DNA of 64,000 nucleotides, from the NCBI RefSeq assembly GCF_900113575.1, contig NZ_FOPV01000016.1, positions 29,849 through 93,848 on the forward strand, given 5' to 3'. The notes beneath the pieces were generated by a model, which worked only from the letters and a program-made list of their open reading frames with translations, made no database searches and was not told the origin of the DNA. Positions 50,337 to 60,344 of the stretch are shown here, piece after piece. The translations under genes and the position numbers were made by a program. Numbering within the stretch: position 1 is the stretch's first letter; the number at the start of each line of letters is the position of its first letter. The DNA comes from Nitrosospira sp. Nsp14 (GTDB lineage Bacteria; Pseudomonadota; Gammaproteobacteria; Burkholderiales; Nitrosomonadaceae).

Positions 50337-51830
50337 ATGAATCAAACGCATGGCAATATGCCTCAATTGGACCTCGATGGTGCCCGGTTGCCGATCAAGC
50401 TTGACTCGACCTCCAACGGAGAATTTTCTCCGGTGCCCCTCTCCCCCGTCAATCACGCTGCGAATCGCCTCGCGCACGAAGCGGCTACCCAAAACGCGAA
50501 GCGGTTGGCCCTTTCCCGAAGAAAATTTCTAATCTCTGCCTGCGGTGCGGCATCCACACTGCTGGCGTTCAATAGCGCCAACGCAGCAGCGGGAAAGACG
50601 GGTGGATTTTTCGATCTGTTGCCGGAAGCAGCGCTTGAACCGGAACTGGCGCAGGCGCAAATAGGCCGTGTCGCAGGCGAATTCATCTTTGATGTGCAGG
50701 GCCACTTCGTAGACCCCAACGGACCCTGGCTGCAAAAGCTCCCGCCCGGTTCCAAACCCTTGAGCCAGATGCCCAAGACCGGTTGCGCGCTCGCTGCTGA
50801 GCCAGGGGCGCACAGCTACTTGCGTTGCCTTGGCCCGGATGAGTTCATCAAGGACGTGTTCCTCGATTCCGATACCGACATGATGGTGCTTTCCTTTGTT
50901 CCTTCCAAGCCCGACGCGGAACCGCTCACCATCCAGGGTGCGGATGCCGTGCGGCAGATAATCGACCGCATGGAAGGGATGCACCGCTTGCTCCTCCATG
51001 GCCGTGTCAACCCCAATCAGGCGGGCGATCTCGAACGGATGGACGAACTGAAGGAACGCTGGGGCGTATCCGCCTGGAAAACCTACACCCAATTTGGCCC
51101 CGGGGGAAACGGCTACTTTTTGTCGGACGAGATTGGCATGCGGTTTATCGAAAAAGCGCGCAAGCTCGGCGTCAAGGTGATCTGCGTGCATAAGGGGTTG
51201 CCTTTCGGCAAGCAATCCTATCAACACAGCCAATGCAGCGACATCGGCATCGTTGCTAAACGCTTTCCGGACGTTTCGTTCCTGGTCTACCATTCGGGCT
51301 TTGTTACCAGCGTCCCGGAACGGGCCTTCCAGGGTAAAGGAGCGGACGACGGCATTGATACCCTCATCCGCTCGCTTATCGATAACGAGGTCGCGCCGAA
51401 CAGCAATGTCTACGCCGAACTGGGCAGTACTTGGCGCTACCTGATGCGGGACCCCGACGCTGCTGCGCATGTGCTGGGCAAACTGGTGAAATACTGCGGC
51501 GAGAATAACGTGCTATGGGGAACCGACTCCATCTGGTATGGGTCGCCCCAGGATCAGATCCAGGCATTCCGCACGTTCCAGATTGCGCCCGAATTACGCG
51601 CGAAACACGATTATGCCGAGATTACGCCCCAACTCCGGGCCAAAATTTTTGGACTCAATGCAGCGCGGGTCTACTCCATCAGCGCGGATGAAGTTAAGAA
51701 GTTCATCAGCCGCGACCCCATCGCCCACAGGCGGCTAGCTTACCGCGAACATCCGGAACCACACTTCCTCACTTACGGACCAAAGACGCGGCGTGAATTT
51801 TTAAGATTGCCCGGCGCTGGCCAACCTTGA
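50337..51830 (+). CDS. Tat-exported amidohydrolase family 2 protein
   Basis: 497 residues. An N-terminal extension of about 58 residues precedes a twin-arginine signal (SRRKFL at 60-65, followed by hydrophobic SACGAASTLLAF and ANA cleavage site). The mature part is a TIM-barrel of the Amidohydro_2 family: FDVQGHFVDP near 118-127, CVHKGLPFG, FLVYHSGF and LWGTDSIWYGSPQDQIQAFR with the metal-binding Asp. Substrate unknown; members include metal-dependent decarboxylases and lactonases. The ATG at 50337 is chosen over an in-frame TTG at 50316, with AAGGGG about 11 bases upstream. Convergent with the capA-like gene. Confidence 0.82.
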   Translation: MNQTHGNMPQLDLDGARLPIKLDSTSNGEFSPVPLSPVNHAANRLAHEAATQNAKRLALSRRKFLISACGAASTLLAFNSANAAAGKTGGFFDLLPEAALEPELAQAQIGRVAGEFIFDVQGHFVDPNGPWLQKLPPGSKPLSQMPKTGCALAAEPGAHSYLRCLGPDEFIKDVFLDSDTDMMVLSFVPSKPDAEPLTIQGADAVRQIIDRMEGMHRLLLHGRVNPNQAGDLERMDELKERWGVSAWKTYTQFGPGGNGYFLSDEIGMRFIEKARKLGVKVICVHKGLPFGKQSYQHSQCSDIGIVAKRFPDVSFLVYHSGFVTSVPERAFQGKGADDGIDTLIRSLIDNEVAPNSNVYAELGSTWRYLMRDPDAAAHVLGKLVKYCGENNVLWGTDSIWYGSPQDQIQAFRTFQIAPELRAKHDYAEITPQLRAKIFGLNAARVYSISADEVKKFISRDPIAHRRLAYREHPEPHFLTYGPKTRREFLRLPGAGQP

Positions 51831-51844
51831 TGGTTTCTTTTTTA

Positions 51845-53131
51845 TCAGGCCCACCGCAGCGTCAAAGTATTATCCGCCCCCAGTTCCACCCAATTTCCGA
51901 ACTTTTTGCCTTCCCGGTCCAGGGTTTCCTTTAGCCATAGCACATCGTCCGCTAAAGCGTGATTGAGCCTGAAGCGCTTCATCTGCATCGCGGCCATTTC
52001 CAGGCCGACCAGCGTACCCGTCGATGCATCGAGGCGTACAAAATACATCAAGGTCAGATCTCCCCGATAAGCTTCGTGGCCTAAGATCCCTTCATAATCG
52101 TTCAGAAAATCGCCGCAGCCGTAAAGAATGAGCTTGCCCTTATAAATCTCCATCCCCTGCGGATGATGAGAAGAGTGGCCGTGAACGACGTCCACGCCTG
52201 CGTCGTCAATCAACTGATGGGCAAACGCTTGCTGTGCGTACGGAATTTGATACCCCCAATTCCCGCCCCAGTGTATCGAACCGACAACAAGGTCGCGCGG
52301 GCGCTTTATTGACGTGACGCGCTTGCGAATTTCCAAGACTGTTTCAGGAGAAAAATCGGTTAACAGATCGACACCCGGTCTGTTCTCCCTGGCGAGCCAA
52401 TTGAATGGGATACCGCTGGTTTCCGATCCAAACGAGAACACCAGCACACGGCCCCGCCCCCGCGGAAGCACCGCCGGTTCTTGCGCCTCTCGAATGTTGC
52501 GGCCCGCGCCTGCCGTCTTCAGCCCTGCCTGTTTCAAGCTGCTCAGCGTTTCGGCAAGGCCGGAATATCCCCAGTCCAGAACATGGTTGTTGGCCAGGGC
52601 ACAGCAATCGATCCTTGCGGCAGTGATGCAGGGAATATTCTCTGGATTCATCCGATAATTCACCGCCTTCTCCTGCACGTCCTCACTACGGGTAACGGCG
52701 GTTTCCAGATTGATGATACGGCACGCCGGCTGTCTTCGTTCCAGTTCGGTAAGCGCGTCACCCCAGATATACGAATAACTTACCGGTTTCGGGACCAGAC
52801 CGTTTGCTTCTTCGGCAAGCTGAACGTAACCGAGCGCGCTCTTCATATACTCCTCGTAGAGGACAGGGTTGCCGGGATGTGACAATACTTGGTCAATTCC
52901 CCTCCCGGTCATGACGTCGCCGCAGAGAAACAGTGTGAGCAAGGTGGAATTTTGTGCACCCACGTCAGAACGATTTTGCACGCTGTTCTTCGTTACCTTC
53001 GCATCCGTTTGAGCTAGTTGGCTATGAAGCGGGCCGGCGACCGCCGTCAACCCGGTCGAAAGCGCGGATAGAAGAAGCTTGCGGCGTTTCAGCAGCGGCT
53101 TGTGATTGATCGTTTCTTCCGGATTTTCCAT
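51845..53131 (-). CDS. CapA family protein (poly-gamma-glutamate capsule type)
   Basis: 428 residues. N-terminal segment with LKRRKLLLSALSTG (possible Tat-like or membrane signal), then the PGA_cap metallophosphatase-like domain: LFLCGDVMTGRGID, INLETAVT, ALANNHVLDWGYSG, GSIHWGGNWGY and HGHSSHHPQGMEI, and CGDFLNDYEG. Homologues support export of poly-gamma-glutamate in Gram-positives. Here the remaining cap genes are absent and its function is unknown. Confidence 0.85.
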   Translation of the reverse strand: MENPEETINHKPLLKRRKLLLSALSTGLTAVAGPLHSQLAQTDAKVTKNSVQNRSDVGAQNSTLLTLFLCGDVMTGRGIDQVLSHPGNPVLYEEYMKSALGYVQLAEEANGLVPKPVSYSYIWGDALTELERRQPACRIINLETAVTRSEDVQEKAVNYRMNPENIPCITAARIDCCALANNHVLDWGYSGLAETLSSLKQAGLKTAGAGRNIREAQEPAVLPRGRGRVLVFSFGSETSGIPFNWLARENRPGVDLLTDFSPETVLEIRKRVTSIKRPRDLVVGSIHWGGNWGYQIPYAQQAFAHQLIDDAGVDVVHGHSSHHPQGMEIYKGKLILYGCGDFLNDYEGILGHEAYRGDLTLMYFVRLDASTGTLVGLEMAAMQMKRFRLNHALADDVLWLKETLDREGKKFGNWVELGADNTLTLRWA

Positions 53132-53194
53132 GACACCGCTATCGTCACACGCTAAGCTCTTATCCTAGACCATATCGACGAAAGTATTGCTGCC

Positions 53195-53638
53195 ATGCGC
53201 TTGTGGACGCTCCATCCCCGCTATCTGGATGCCAAAGGGCTAACAGGTGCCTGGAGAGAAGCGCTGTTGGCGCAAAAAGTATTGTCGGGATCGACCACCG
53301 GCTACACGCATCATCCCCAGCTAATCCGGTTTAGGCAGCATCCTCAGCCGCTTATGGCGGTGGGCGCATATTTGGCTGGCCTTGCCGCAGAAGCTGATCG
53401 GCGAGGGTATCACTTCGATACAGAAAAAATTCAGGAAACGGGAAACGTGGGACAAATCGAGGAAACAGATGGACAGCTTCTCTGGGAGTGGGCTCACTTG
53501 GGCGGAAAGCTGAGGAAACGGGCGCCTCATCTGCACCAACATCCTGGAGGCATCATTATGCCTGAGCCCCATCCACTATTTCGCATTGTGCCGGGAGGGA
53601 TCAGAGATTGGGAGAGAGGGGCACGTAATCTTGGCTAA
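53195..53638 (+). CDS. Pyrimidine dimer DNA glycosylase-like protein (PF03013 family)
   Basis: 147 residues. RLWTLHPRYLDAKGLTGAWREALLAQKVL at the N-terminus (R and L following the initiator Met) is the hallmark of the T4 endonuclease V-like family; GYTHHPQLIRFRQHPQP follows, and PEPHPLFRIVPGGIRDWERG near the C-terminus. In T4 EndV the N-terminal Thr is the nucleophile; the second residue here is Arg, so canonical glycosylase chemistry is not assured. It may be a UV-damage repair enzyme. Confidence 0.8.
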   Translation: MRLWTLHPRYLDAKGLTGAWREALLAQKVLSGSTTGYTHHPQLIRFRQHPQPLMAVGAYLAGLAAEADRRGYHFDTEKIQETGNVGQIEETDGQLLWEWAHLGGKLRKRAPHLHQHPGGIIMPEPHPLFRIVPGGIRDWERGARNLG

Positions 53639-54176
53639 CCGCCTATCGACGTCTATAAGCGCTATGCGTTCGGGCTTGTGCCGTTGGGCAAGAAGTCGAC
53701 CAAATGAATCGATCATCTCAGCCCATTCGCTGGTCGCGTCTCACTTCGGAATCAGGTAACCGTTGCGTTCTGAAGCGCATCGTTTGCTAAAGCTGGACTG
53801 TTCAATCCCAACTATCTTGCCATTTATCCAGATAGGACATCAGACCTGAGCCTGTAATCCAGCCCGGTTATTATTCCTATATGCTCGCCGCCTGGCACTC
53901 CGCATGCATATCCGCAACGATCGGGGCCACGTGTGGGCGATGGTATCCAATTACCACTCGTACACCCTCATCTCGACACTCAATATCGGAGAGCCATGCG
54001 CAAGGCCGCAAAGTCGGATAAATGGCTCAAAGCGCGCTCACCCGAGAAGTAAGATAAAGGACTTAAACTCATTTTTTCACCCACGATTTGACCGACTCCA
54101 ACCGTGCGGTTCAAGTAGGGTAGGGGGATAAGGGGAATTAGACATGCATGATTCTGTAAAAAGCAGGAGAGAAACC
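53639..54176. other. Intergenic region without recognised gene
   Basis: About 540 bases with only short frames on both strands. A piece near 54100 (ACCGTGCGGTTCAAGTAGGG) resembles the end of a group II intron domain V, but the matching 5' half and any intron ORF are absent. No IS ends were recognised. Confidence 0.4.
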
Positions 54177-54368
54177 ATGACATATCTTGAAATCTGTCAA
54201 ATCGCCAAGCGGCTGGTTCCCGCCGAACTGCGGGAGAAGTACGATCATCTTTCTTACGGCGAAATGACGGACGTGGCAGAGCTGTCCCAGGGCAGAAGGG
54301 CTCGCGCCGTGGCGGCCTCCCCGTGCTCATCATCATCTGCTCTTCCGAGGAGACCCTGGACTATTTAA
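54177..54368 (+). CDS. Short hypothetical protein, possibly truncated
   Basis: 63 residues from the ATG at 54177, with AGGAGAG eight bases upstream. The first 40 residues (MTYLEICQIAKRLVPAEL then REKYDHLSYGEMTDVAELSQ) look like a folded, charged helical protein; the rest is Ser/Arg/Pro-rich and resembles out-of-frame sequence. An alternative frame in this region reads LPVLIIICSSEETLDYL, so a frameshift near 54300 is possible. Its end overlaps the next convergent gene by four bases. Function unknown. Confidence 0.35.
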   Translation: MTYLEICQIAKRLVPAELREKYDHLSYGEMTDVAELSQGRRARAVAASPCSSSSALPRRPWTI

Positions 54369-55492
54369 CCAGCCTTATCGCGCCGCAATTTGAAACCCAG
54401 CATTCCAAGACCGGCCAGCAGCATCATGAAAGCTTCCGGTTCCGGGACGGGAGTCAGCAAAACAGCGTGCTGGAAGCCCTCATGCCACGCCTCCGCCACG
54501 ATAAAGCCCTTATCGTTGATATCGTATGCATTCACAATATTCCAGCCGAACTGGGTCGAAGCAGGATCGAGGGCATGATTGAGGTCTACTATCGCCTCCC
54601 CATCCCACAATGTCGCGTGCTGGACAGTCGCGCGGGGATTCCCGTCAAGTATGCTGTAACCTACAATCTGGCCGGCCTCATTGATGGCGTTGGCTTCACT
54701 GCGGCCACTTCCCTCGGTTATGGGAGTCAGTGCACCCAGATCGGTGATGCCCGTTTCCGACCAGCGTGTGGCATGCCATATCCCCTCGGCGACCACGCTT
54801 GCCCCCACAATGACGTCGGCATTGTTTATATCGTTCGCGGAATTGAAGTTCTCATACAGTGTTCCCAAGTCCGTAACGGTATTCCCATCCCACAGGACGG
54901 CGCGGGTTCGAAGGGAATCAAGGTCAGTAATGGATCCCACGATTTTTCCAGAGTCATTGATGGCCTTCGCGTTGCCATAAACTCTGCTGCCCAGAAATAG
55001 GGGCAGTTCGGTGAAAGTATTGTTGCTCAAAAGCACGGATTGTGAAGTCCCGGGACCGACTGACCTGTTTATAACAATCTGCCCCAAGTTATTGATATCT
55101 GCGGCGCTGCCTCCCGCTTCGCTCGACGGGTCCAGATCAACGCCTGAACCGCCATTCCAGAGCGTGGGACGGTTATTATCGGTCGAAGTATTACTGAACC
55201 CAACAATCACGCCCGAGTCGTTAATAGCGTTGGCGTAGCTGTAACTCCCGCCAAATGTTCCCAGGTCGATCACGGTGCCGCTGTCCCACAGCATGGCATG
55301 CACTGTGGCAACCGCGACGAGGCTGTTTCCAACTACCTGGCCCGAATTATTGAGAGCACTGGGAGCGTCGAAAATCGCACCCGGTGGGCTGGGGAGGGCC
55401 GTGACGGTATAAGTGCCGGCGTGGGAATGGTTTATACCGGGCAGAAACAGAATTGCAGCGAACAGAGCAAGACGAGATACCCTTATTTTCAT
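54365..55492 (-). CDS. HAF-repeat PEP-CTERM sorting domain protein
   Basis: 375 residues. Signal peptide (about 1-25, SHA). Several approximately 45-residue extracellular HAF-type repeats, recognisable by A-x-D-I-N-x-x-G-x-I-V-G and L-W-x-G-x-x-x-D-L-G (INDSGVIVGF, INDSGKIVGS, INEAGQIVGY, LWDSGTVIDLGTFGGSYS). C-terminal PEP-CTERM anchor: VPEPEAFMMLLAGLGMLGF followed by KLRRDK. It is expected to be processed by exosortase A/EpsH-type machinery, not in this window, and displayed at the surface or in an exopolysaccharide matrix. Confidence 0.88.
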   Translation of the reverse strand: MKIRVSRLALFAAILFLPGINHSHAGTYTVTALPSPPGAIFDAPSALNNSGQVVGNSLVAVATVHAMLWDSGTVIDLGTFGGSYSYANAINDSGVIVGFSNTSTDNNRPTLWNGGSGVDLDPSSEAGGSAADINNLGQIVINRSVGPGTSQSVLLSNNTFTELPLFLGSRVYGNAKAINDSGKIVGSITDLDSLRTRAVLWDGNTVTDLGTLYENFNSANDINNADVIVGASVVAEGIWHATRWSETGITDLGALTPITEGSGRSEANAINEAGQIVGYSILDGNPRATVQHATLWDGEAIVDLNHALDPASTQFGWNIVNAYDINDKGFIVAEAWHEGFQHAVLLTPVPEPEAFMMLLAGLGMLGFKLRRDKAG

Positions 55493-55662
55493 TGGATTCG
55501 CCTCTAAATTAGAACCGTATTTATAAGCAGCATAGATGAATTTCCTCCATTAAGATATAGTCGGTTCTATAGGACGTCTGGGGAGCAATCCAGCCATAAA
55601 AAATTTTAATATCTATAACAATCAACGGTTATCGGAACTCATGAGAACTCTCTGGAATTAAT

Positions 55663-56118
55663 ATGCGTTACTGGCTGATGAAATCGGAACCGTCAGACGT
55701 CAGCATTGATGACCTCGCCTCGATGCCTGAGCAAACTGTCGCTTGGTACGGGGTGCGGAACTATCAGGCCCGCAACTTCATGCGCGACCAGATGCGCGTG
55801 GGCGACCAGGTATTCTTCTATCATTCGAGCTGTCCGGCGCCAGGGATTGCTGGTATTGCCGAGGTTTGTAAACTGGCGTATCCCGATGCAACCCAGTTCG
55901 ATTCCGACAGTAAATATTTCGACCCGAAGGCAACGTCACAAAATCCGCGCTGGTTCAATGTGGATGTGAGGTTCGTCAGAAAAACCCGTCTCGTTGGCAT
56001 TAAGGAATTGCGGAACCACCCGGAACTGGCAGGCATGAGAATTCTGCAAACCGGGAATCGCCTTTCCATTACGCCCGTGGATCCGGCCGAGTGGAATTTC
56101 GTCATGGATATTATTTGA
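55663..56118 (+). CDS. EVE domain-containing protein
   Basis: 151 residues, one EVE (PUA-like) domain: RYWLMKSEPSDVSIDDL at the N-terminus, VRNYQARNFMRDQMRVGDQVFFYHSS, GIAGIAEVCKLAYPD, DPRWFNVD-like NPRWFNVDVRFV. Homologues, including human THYN1, bind modified cytosine in DNA or RNA. Function in bacteria is unsettled. Confidence 0.92.
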   Translation: MRYWLMKSEPSDVSIDDLASMPEQTVAWYGVRNYQARNFMRDQMRVGDQVFFYHSSCPAPGIAGIAEVCKLAYPDATQFDSDSKYFDPKATSQNPRWFNVDVRFVRKTRLVGIKELRNHPELAGMRILQTGNRLSITPVDPAEWNFVMDII

Positions 56119-56199
56119 TGGGCTGGCCGCAGCCGGGTTTACAAACAGACAGTCAGCAAAAAATGCTCAAGCCAAGTACGCATTTCGGCCAAGCTTGAC

Positions 56200-56997
56200 G
56201 TGGAGTGGTGGCCGGCTTATCTGCTGTTGGGCGCAGTTGTCGGCTTCTTTGCCGGATTGTTGGGTATCGGCGGCGGGTTGATTCTGGTACCGGTGCTCAC
56301 CGTTATCTTTACCGCCCAGCACTTCCCGCCCGATCGCATCCTGCACCTCGCCCTTGGCACGACCATGGCCGCGATCATTTTTACCTCCGCCTCCAGCCTG
56401 CGCGCTCACCATGCGCATGGGGCGGTAAACTGGCAAGTCGTGAAACATATCACGCCCGGAGTCATCATTGGGACATTGGGCGGCGCCACGCTGGTGGGCA
56501 TGTTGCCCAGCCGCGTGCTCAGCATCATCTTTGTGGTGTTCATCTTTTACGCAGCCACACAGATGCTGCTGAAAATCGCGCCCAAACCCAGCCGTAAACT
56601 GCCGGACGGGCCGAGCATGCTCGGCGTCGGTTGCATCATTGGCGCAGTTTCGAGCTTCGTCGCTATCGGCGGCGGCCTGCTGACGGTCCCATTTCTGACC
56701 CTCTGCAACGTGCGACTGCAGCAGGCTATCGGTACCGCGGCCGCGGTGGGCTTTCCCATCGCTGTGGCCGGCGCTATTGGATATGTCCTTAATGGCATGG
56801 CTCAATCGGAGCCGTTGCCGGAGTACAGCCTGGGGTATGTTCATATACCGGCGTTGGGGTGGATCGTGCTCGCCAGCATGCTCACCGCGCCCTTGGGCGC
56901 CAGAACGACGCACGTCATACCGACGGGCGCGCTCAGGACAATTTTTGTTCTGCTGCTATACTTGCTTGGCACGAGGATGCTGATCGGCCTTTTTTAA
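56200..56997 (+). CDS. TauE/SafE (TSUP) family sulfite/sulfonate-type exporter
   Basis: 265 residues with about eight membrane helices and two copies of the TSUP motif (FFAGLLGIGGGLILVPVL and AVSSFVAIGGGLLTVPFL). Probable transporter of sulfite or organosulfonates. It starts with GTG at 56200; no ATG is available before the first helix. It is convergent with cysG, which links it by position to sulfite reduction, though the substrate is inferred. Confidence 0.87.
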   Translation: MEWWPAYLLLGAVVGFFAGLLGIGGGLILVPVLTVIFTAQHFPPDRILHLALGTTMAAIIFTSASSLRAHHAHGAVNWQVVKHITPGVIIGTLGGATLVGMLPSRVLSIIFVVFIFYAATQMLLKIAPKPSRKLPDGPSMLGVGCIIGAVSSFVAIGGGLLTVPFLTLCNVRLQQAIGTAAAVGFPIAVAGAIGYVLNGMAQSEPLPEYSLGYVHIPALGWIVLASMLTAPLGARTTHVIPTGALRTIFVLLLYLLGTRMLIGLF

Positions 56998-57031
56998 ACG
57001 GAATAAAATAGTGTCAGGGCGCGCCCAAGCG

Positions 57032-58504
57032 CTATCCGCCACTGGAAATACCGGCAGCGGTCGCGTCACGGGCATCCACATCGCGTTGTGGCTCGAACCA
57101 CGCCAGTTTCCCATGCAGCTTCACGACCTCCCCTACGATAATGAGGGTTGGCGGAGTTAATCTGGCGGCCGCCGTCAAATTGGGCAGGGTTTGCAGCGTG
57201 CCCGTCAATACCCGCTGCTTATGCGTGGTTCCTTGTTGCACGATTGCGGCCGGTGTTGTGCTGGGCAGTCCGTGCGCGATCAATTGGCGGCACAACTCAG
57301 ATAGTCCAAGGAGTCCCATATAGACCACGATAGTCTGGTTTGGCCGCGCCAGCATGGGCCAATCCAGGTTCACGGTGCCATCCTTGAGATGGCCGGTGAC
57401 AAAGACGCACGACTGGGCAAAATCCCGGTGGGTGAGGGGAATACCTGCGTACGACGCAGCACCCGTTGCGGCGGTAATGCCAGGCACGACTTGGAAAGGA
57501 ATGCCGTGGCTGGAAAGGGTTTCAATTTCCTCACCCCCGCGGCCAAAGATAAAAGGATCTCCGCCTTTCAGCCGCAGCACGCGCTTGCCTTCTTTCGCCA
57601 GCCGTACCAGCAATTGGTTGATCGATTCCTGCGGCATCACATGCTTGCTGCGTTCCTTGCCGGCATAGATCCGGGTCGCGTCGCGGCGAACCATGTCAAG
57701 TATCTCAGGTGACACCAGACGGTCAAACACGACCACATCCGCCTGCTGCATCAGGCGCATCGCGCGCAAAGTCAGCAGTTCCGGATCGCCCGGGCCGGCC
57801 CCCACCAGATAAACCTCGCCACCGCTTGCCTCATCCGTTCCGTTATCGAGCAAACGCTTCAGATACGCTTCGGCCGCCTGATCCCTTCCGGCGAACACCA
57901 TTTCCGCAAACGGCCCCTGCAATGCTTTTTCCCAGAATCTGCGCCGCATCTGAGGCGCCGCAAAGCGCTGTTTGACCTGCTCGCGGAATTGGGCCGCGTA
58001 CGCTGCAAGACGGCCATACCGCATTGGTATCATGGCTTCCAGTCGAGCTCTCAGCAGCCTGGCCAATAGAGGCGAGGCCCCCCCGCTGGAAACGGCGACA
58101 AGAATGGGCGCACGGTCCACAATCGAGGGCATGATGAAAGAGCACCAAGCCGGGTCATCCACCACATTGACCGGAATACGTAATCCTCGGGCGACTTCCG
58201 ATACCTCCCGGTTGACTGCGGCGTCATCGGTAGCAGCGATGACAAGAACGGCACTGGCAAGATGATCAGAACGAAACACTTCCGCACGATGTGTGATCCT
58301 TGCTTGCGCCAGGCGTTTCCCAGGTTGTTCCCGACGCTGCTCCAATAATCGGCTGTCCAGTTCCTCACAGAGCCGAGGCGCGATGATAGTCACGTGGGCG
58401 CCGGCGCGTAGTAACAGCGCCGCTTTGCGGGCAGCCACTTCTCCACCGCCGACCACCATGCAATCGCGATTTCTTACGTCGATAAAAATTGGCAAAAAGT
58501 CCAT
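57032..58504 (-). CDS. cysG: Siroheme synthase (trifunctional CysG)
   Basis: 490 residues. N-terminal precorrin-2 dehydrogenase/ferrochelatase: [20 protein letters not shown] and [31 protein letters not shown] with the regulatory Ser. C-terminal SUMT methyltransferase: [65 protein letters not shown]. It converts uroporphyrinogen III to siroheme for sulfite/nitrite reductase. Confidence 0.97.
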   Translation of the reverse strand: MDFLPIFIDVRNRDCMVVGGGEVAARKAALLLRAGAHVTIIAPRLCEELDSRLLEQRREQPGKRLAQARITHRAEVFRSDHLASAVLVIAATDDAAVNREVSEVARGLRIPVNVVDDPAWCSFIMPSIVDRAPILVAVSSGGASPLLARLLRARLEAMIPMRYGRLAAYAAQFREQVKQRFAAPQMRRRFWEKALQGPFAEMVFAGRDQAAEAYLKRLLDNGTDEASGGEVYLVGAGPGDPELLTLRAMRLMQQADVVVFDRLVSPEILDMVRRDATRIYAGKERSKHVMPQESINQLLVRLAKEGKRVLRLKGGDPFIFGRGGEEIETLSSHGIPFQVVPGITAATGAASYAGIPLTHRDFAQSCVFVTGHLKDGTVNLDWPMLARPNQTIVVYMGLLGLSELCRQLIAHGLPSTTPAAIVQQGTTHKQRVLTGTLQTLPNLTAAARLTPPTLIIVGEVVKLHGKLAWFEPQRDVDARDATAAGISSGG

Positions 58505-58674
58505 TTATTCCGTCTAAGCTGGGTGACTCGGTATCCTACTCTACCGGAAACTTTCCGGTTTCTCTTAAGATGGGCGGGTTGAGATTTCGGGCGACCAATC
58601 CGTTGTTGCGATTCAATTTCATCGCCCCCCTTATGCTATGATGCGGCTCTCGCTTTGCGCAACTATCCTCCTTC

Positions 58675-59529
58675 ATGATGCTGAACATCGACTTGCATTG
58701 CCATTCCACTGTTTCGGACGGTCTCCTTACGCCGACACAATTGGTCGAGCACGCCGCTGCGCGGGGGGTTGACATTCTCGCCCTGACCGATCATGACGAC
58801 GTAAGTGGCTTGGCCGAAGCCCGCGCGATGGCCGCCGAAAGGAATATCACCTTGATCAATGGTGTTGAGATCTCGGTGGACTGGCGCGGACAAACTCTTC
58901 ATATCGTCGGACTGGGAATTGACCCGGAACATCCCGACCTCGCCTGCGGTTTGTCGTCCATACGCAATGGCCGCATGGTACGCGCTCGTAATATTGCCAC
59001 GCAACTGGACAAGATCGGAATTCATGGCAGTTTTGAAGGCGCTTCCCGCAACGCAGGAGAGGGGCACCTGCTGGGTCGCATGCACTTTGCGCGCTTCTTG
59101 GTCCAGCAGGGCCACGCAAGAGATGTGAAGGCAGTCTTCAAGAAATACCTTGTGAAGGGTAAGCCGGGCTATGCGCCCCATCAATGGGCGCCGCTAAGTG
59201 ATGCGGTCGGCTGGATACGCGCCAGCGGGGGCAGAGCTGTAATTGCTCATCCCGGCCGTTACAAGCTGAGCAGGAAAGCGATGGACGAACTACTGGAGGA
59301 ATTCCGCGCACTCGGCGGGGAGGCTATCGAGGTGATCACCGGCAGTCATACGCCGGAGCAGTCGATGCAGTTTGCGCGGCATAGCCAGCGGCTGGGCTTG
59401 CTGGCCTCCCGCGGCTCGGATTTTCATGGCCCCGGGGAAAGCTACTTTGATCTGGGGAGAATGCCTGCGCTGCCCGCGATCTGTCGGCCGGTATGGCATG
59501 ACTGGAATGAAGCGATCCAAGCTGGGTAA
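58675..59529 (+). CDS. PHP-domain nucleotide phosphatase / RNase AM (TrpH/YciV type)
   Basis: 284 residues. PHP metal motifs: IDLHCHSTVSDG (His8, His10, Asp15), LALTDHDDVSG, GVEISVDWRG, AVIAHPGRY and SRGSDFHGPG. E. coli YciV removes 5' nucleotides from short RNAs and hydrolyses 3',5'-bisphosphonucleotides, and the family fits this order. It heads the conserved run yciV-yciO-S2P-trpS-scpA-scpB. Confidence 0.9.
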   Translation: MMLNIDLHCHSTVSDGLLTPTQLVEHAAARGVDILALTDHDDVSGLAEARAMAAERNITLINGVEISVDWRGQTLHIVGLGIDPEHPDLACGLSSIRNGRMVRARNIATQLDKIGIHGSFEGASRNAGEGHLLGRMHFARFLVQQGHARDVKAVFKKYLVKGKPGYAPHQWAPLSDAVGWIRASGGRAVIAHPGRYKLSRKAMDELLEEFRALGGEAIEVITGSHTPEQSMQFARHSQRLGLLASRGSDFHGPGESYFDLGRMPALPAICRPVWHDWNEAIQAG

Positions 59530-59711
59530 GTTGCAGTTTTCCCTGGCCTGCCGCCATGGTGCCATATCGAGTAGCCGGTATGTATCACCTGAGGTACCCG
59601 TGATTGCCCCTGCCCTCACTGCCTCATTGCCCCGCCGTGCCTTGGCGCCGGCATGATGTATCAGGGGTAGATCATTGGCGACATTGATAAAAATAATCCG
59701 CTATTTTTCTT

Positions 59712-60344
59712 GTGGCTCAATTCTTTTCGATTCACCCGGAAAATCCACAATTACGTCTGATACGGCAGGCAGCCGCTATCGTGCGTGCCGGAGCGGTGAT
59801 CGCCTACCCCACCGATTCCTGCTATGCCCTTGGCGGCCAGTTGGGCGACAAAGCCGTCATGACTCGGATTCGGGCGATACGGCAAATGGATGAGCGACAC
59901 CACTTTACTCTGATGTGTCGAAGCCTCGCAGAAATCTCGCATTACGCTAAAGTTGATAATCGCCAATACCGGCTGCTGAAAATGAGCACCCCGGGTAGCT
60001 ACACCTTTATATTTCAGGCCACGCGGGAGGTGCCTCGCCGCTTGCAGCCCCCTCGCCGCAATACAATTGGGGTCAGAATACCGGATCATCCTGTCGCTCA
60101 GGCCTTGTTGGCGGAGCTGAATGAACCGCTGTTGAGTTCCACCCTGATAATGCCGGGGGAGGAGCTTCCGCTTAATGATCCGTGGGAAATTCGCGCTCGT
60201 CTCGAACATCAGGTGGAACTGGTGCTGGATGGGGGCGCGTGCGGACTGGAGATGAGCACGGTCATTGATATGACCGGGGATACGCCGGAAGTGATACGGG
60301 AAGGCAAAGGAAGCCTCCAGCCTTTTGGAATGTCCAATGGATAG
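59712..60344 (+). CDS. yciO: YciO/Sua5/YwlC-family L-threonylcarbamoyladenylate synthase-like protein
   Basis: 210 residues. Sua5/YciO motifs: AAIVRAGAVIAYPTDSCYALGG, KAVMTRIRAIRQM, PGSYTFIFQATREVPRRLQ, IGVRIPDHP, LLSSTLIMPGEE, and GGACGLEMSTVIDMTGDTPEVIREG. The family relates to threonylcarbamoyl-AMP synthesis for t6A in tRNA, but the YciO branch is distinct from TsaC, so its specific role is unsettled. Starts with GTG at 59712. Its end overlaps the next gene by eight bases. Confidence 0.9.
   Translation: MAQFFSIHPENPQLRLIRQAAAIVRAGAVIAYPTDSCYALGGQLGDKAVMTRIRAIRQMDERHHFTLMCRSLAEISHYAKVDNRQYRLLKMSTPGSYTFIFQATREVPRRLQPPRRNTIGVRIPDHPVAQALLAELNEPLLSSTLIMPGEELPLNDPWEIRARLEHQVELVLDGGACGLEMSTVIDMTGDTPEVIREGKGSLQPFGMSNG

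Noticed and set aside
54085..54130. Resemblance to group II intron domain V (ACCGTGCGGTTCAAGTAGGG)
   Set aside because: Only the 3' half matches; no paired 5' half, maturase frame or intron boundaries found.
54323..55000. Long plus-strand frame of 225 codons
   Set aside because: Fully antisense to the HAF-repeat PEP-CTERM gene, which has a signal peptide and anchor.
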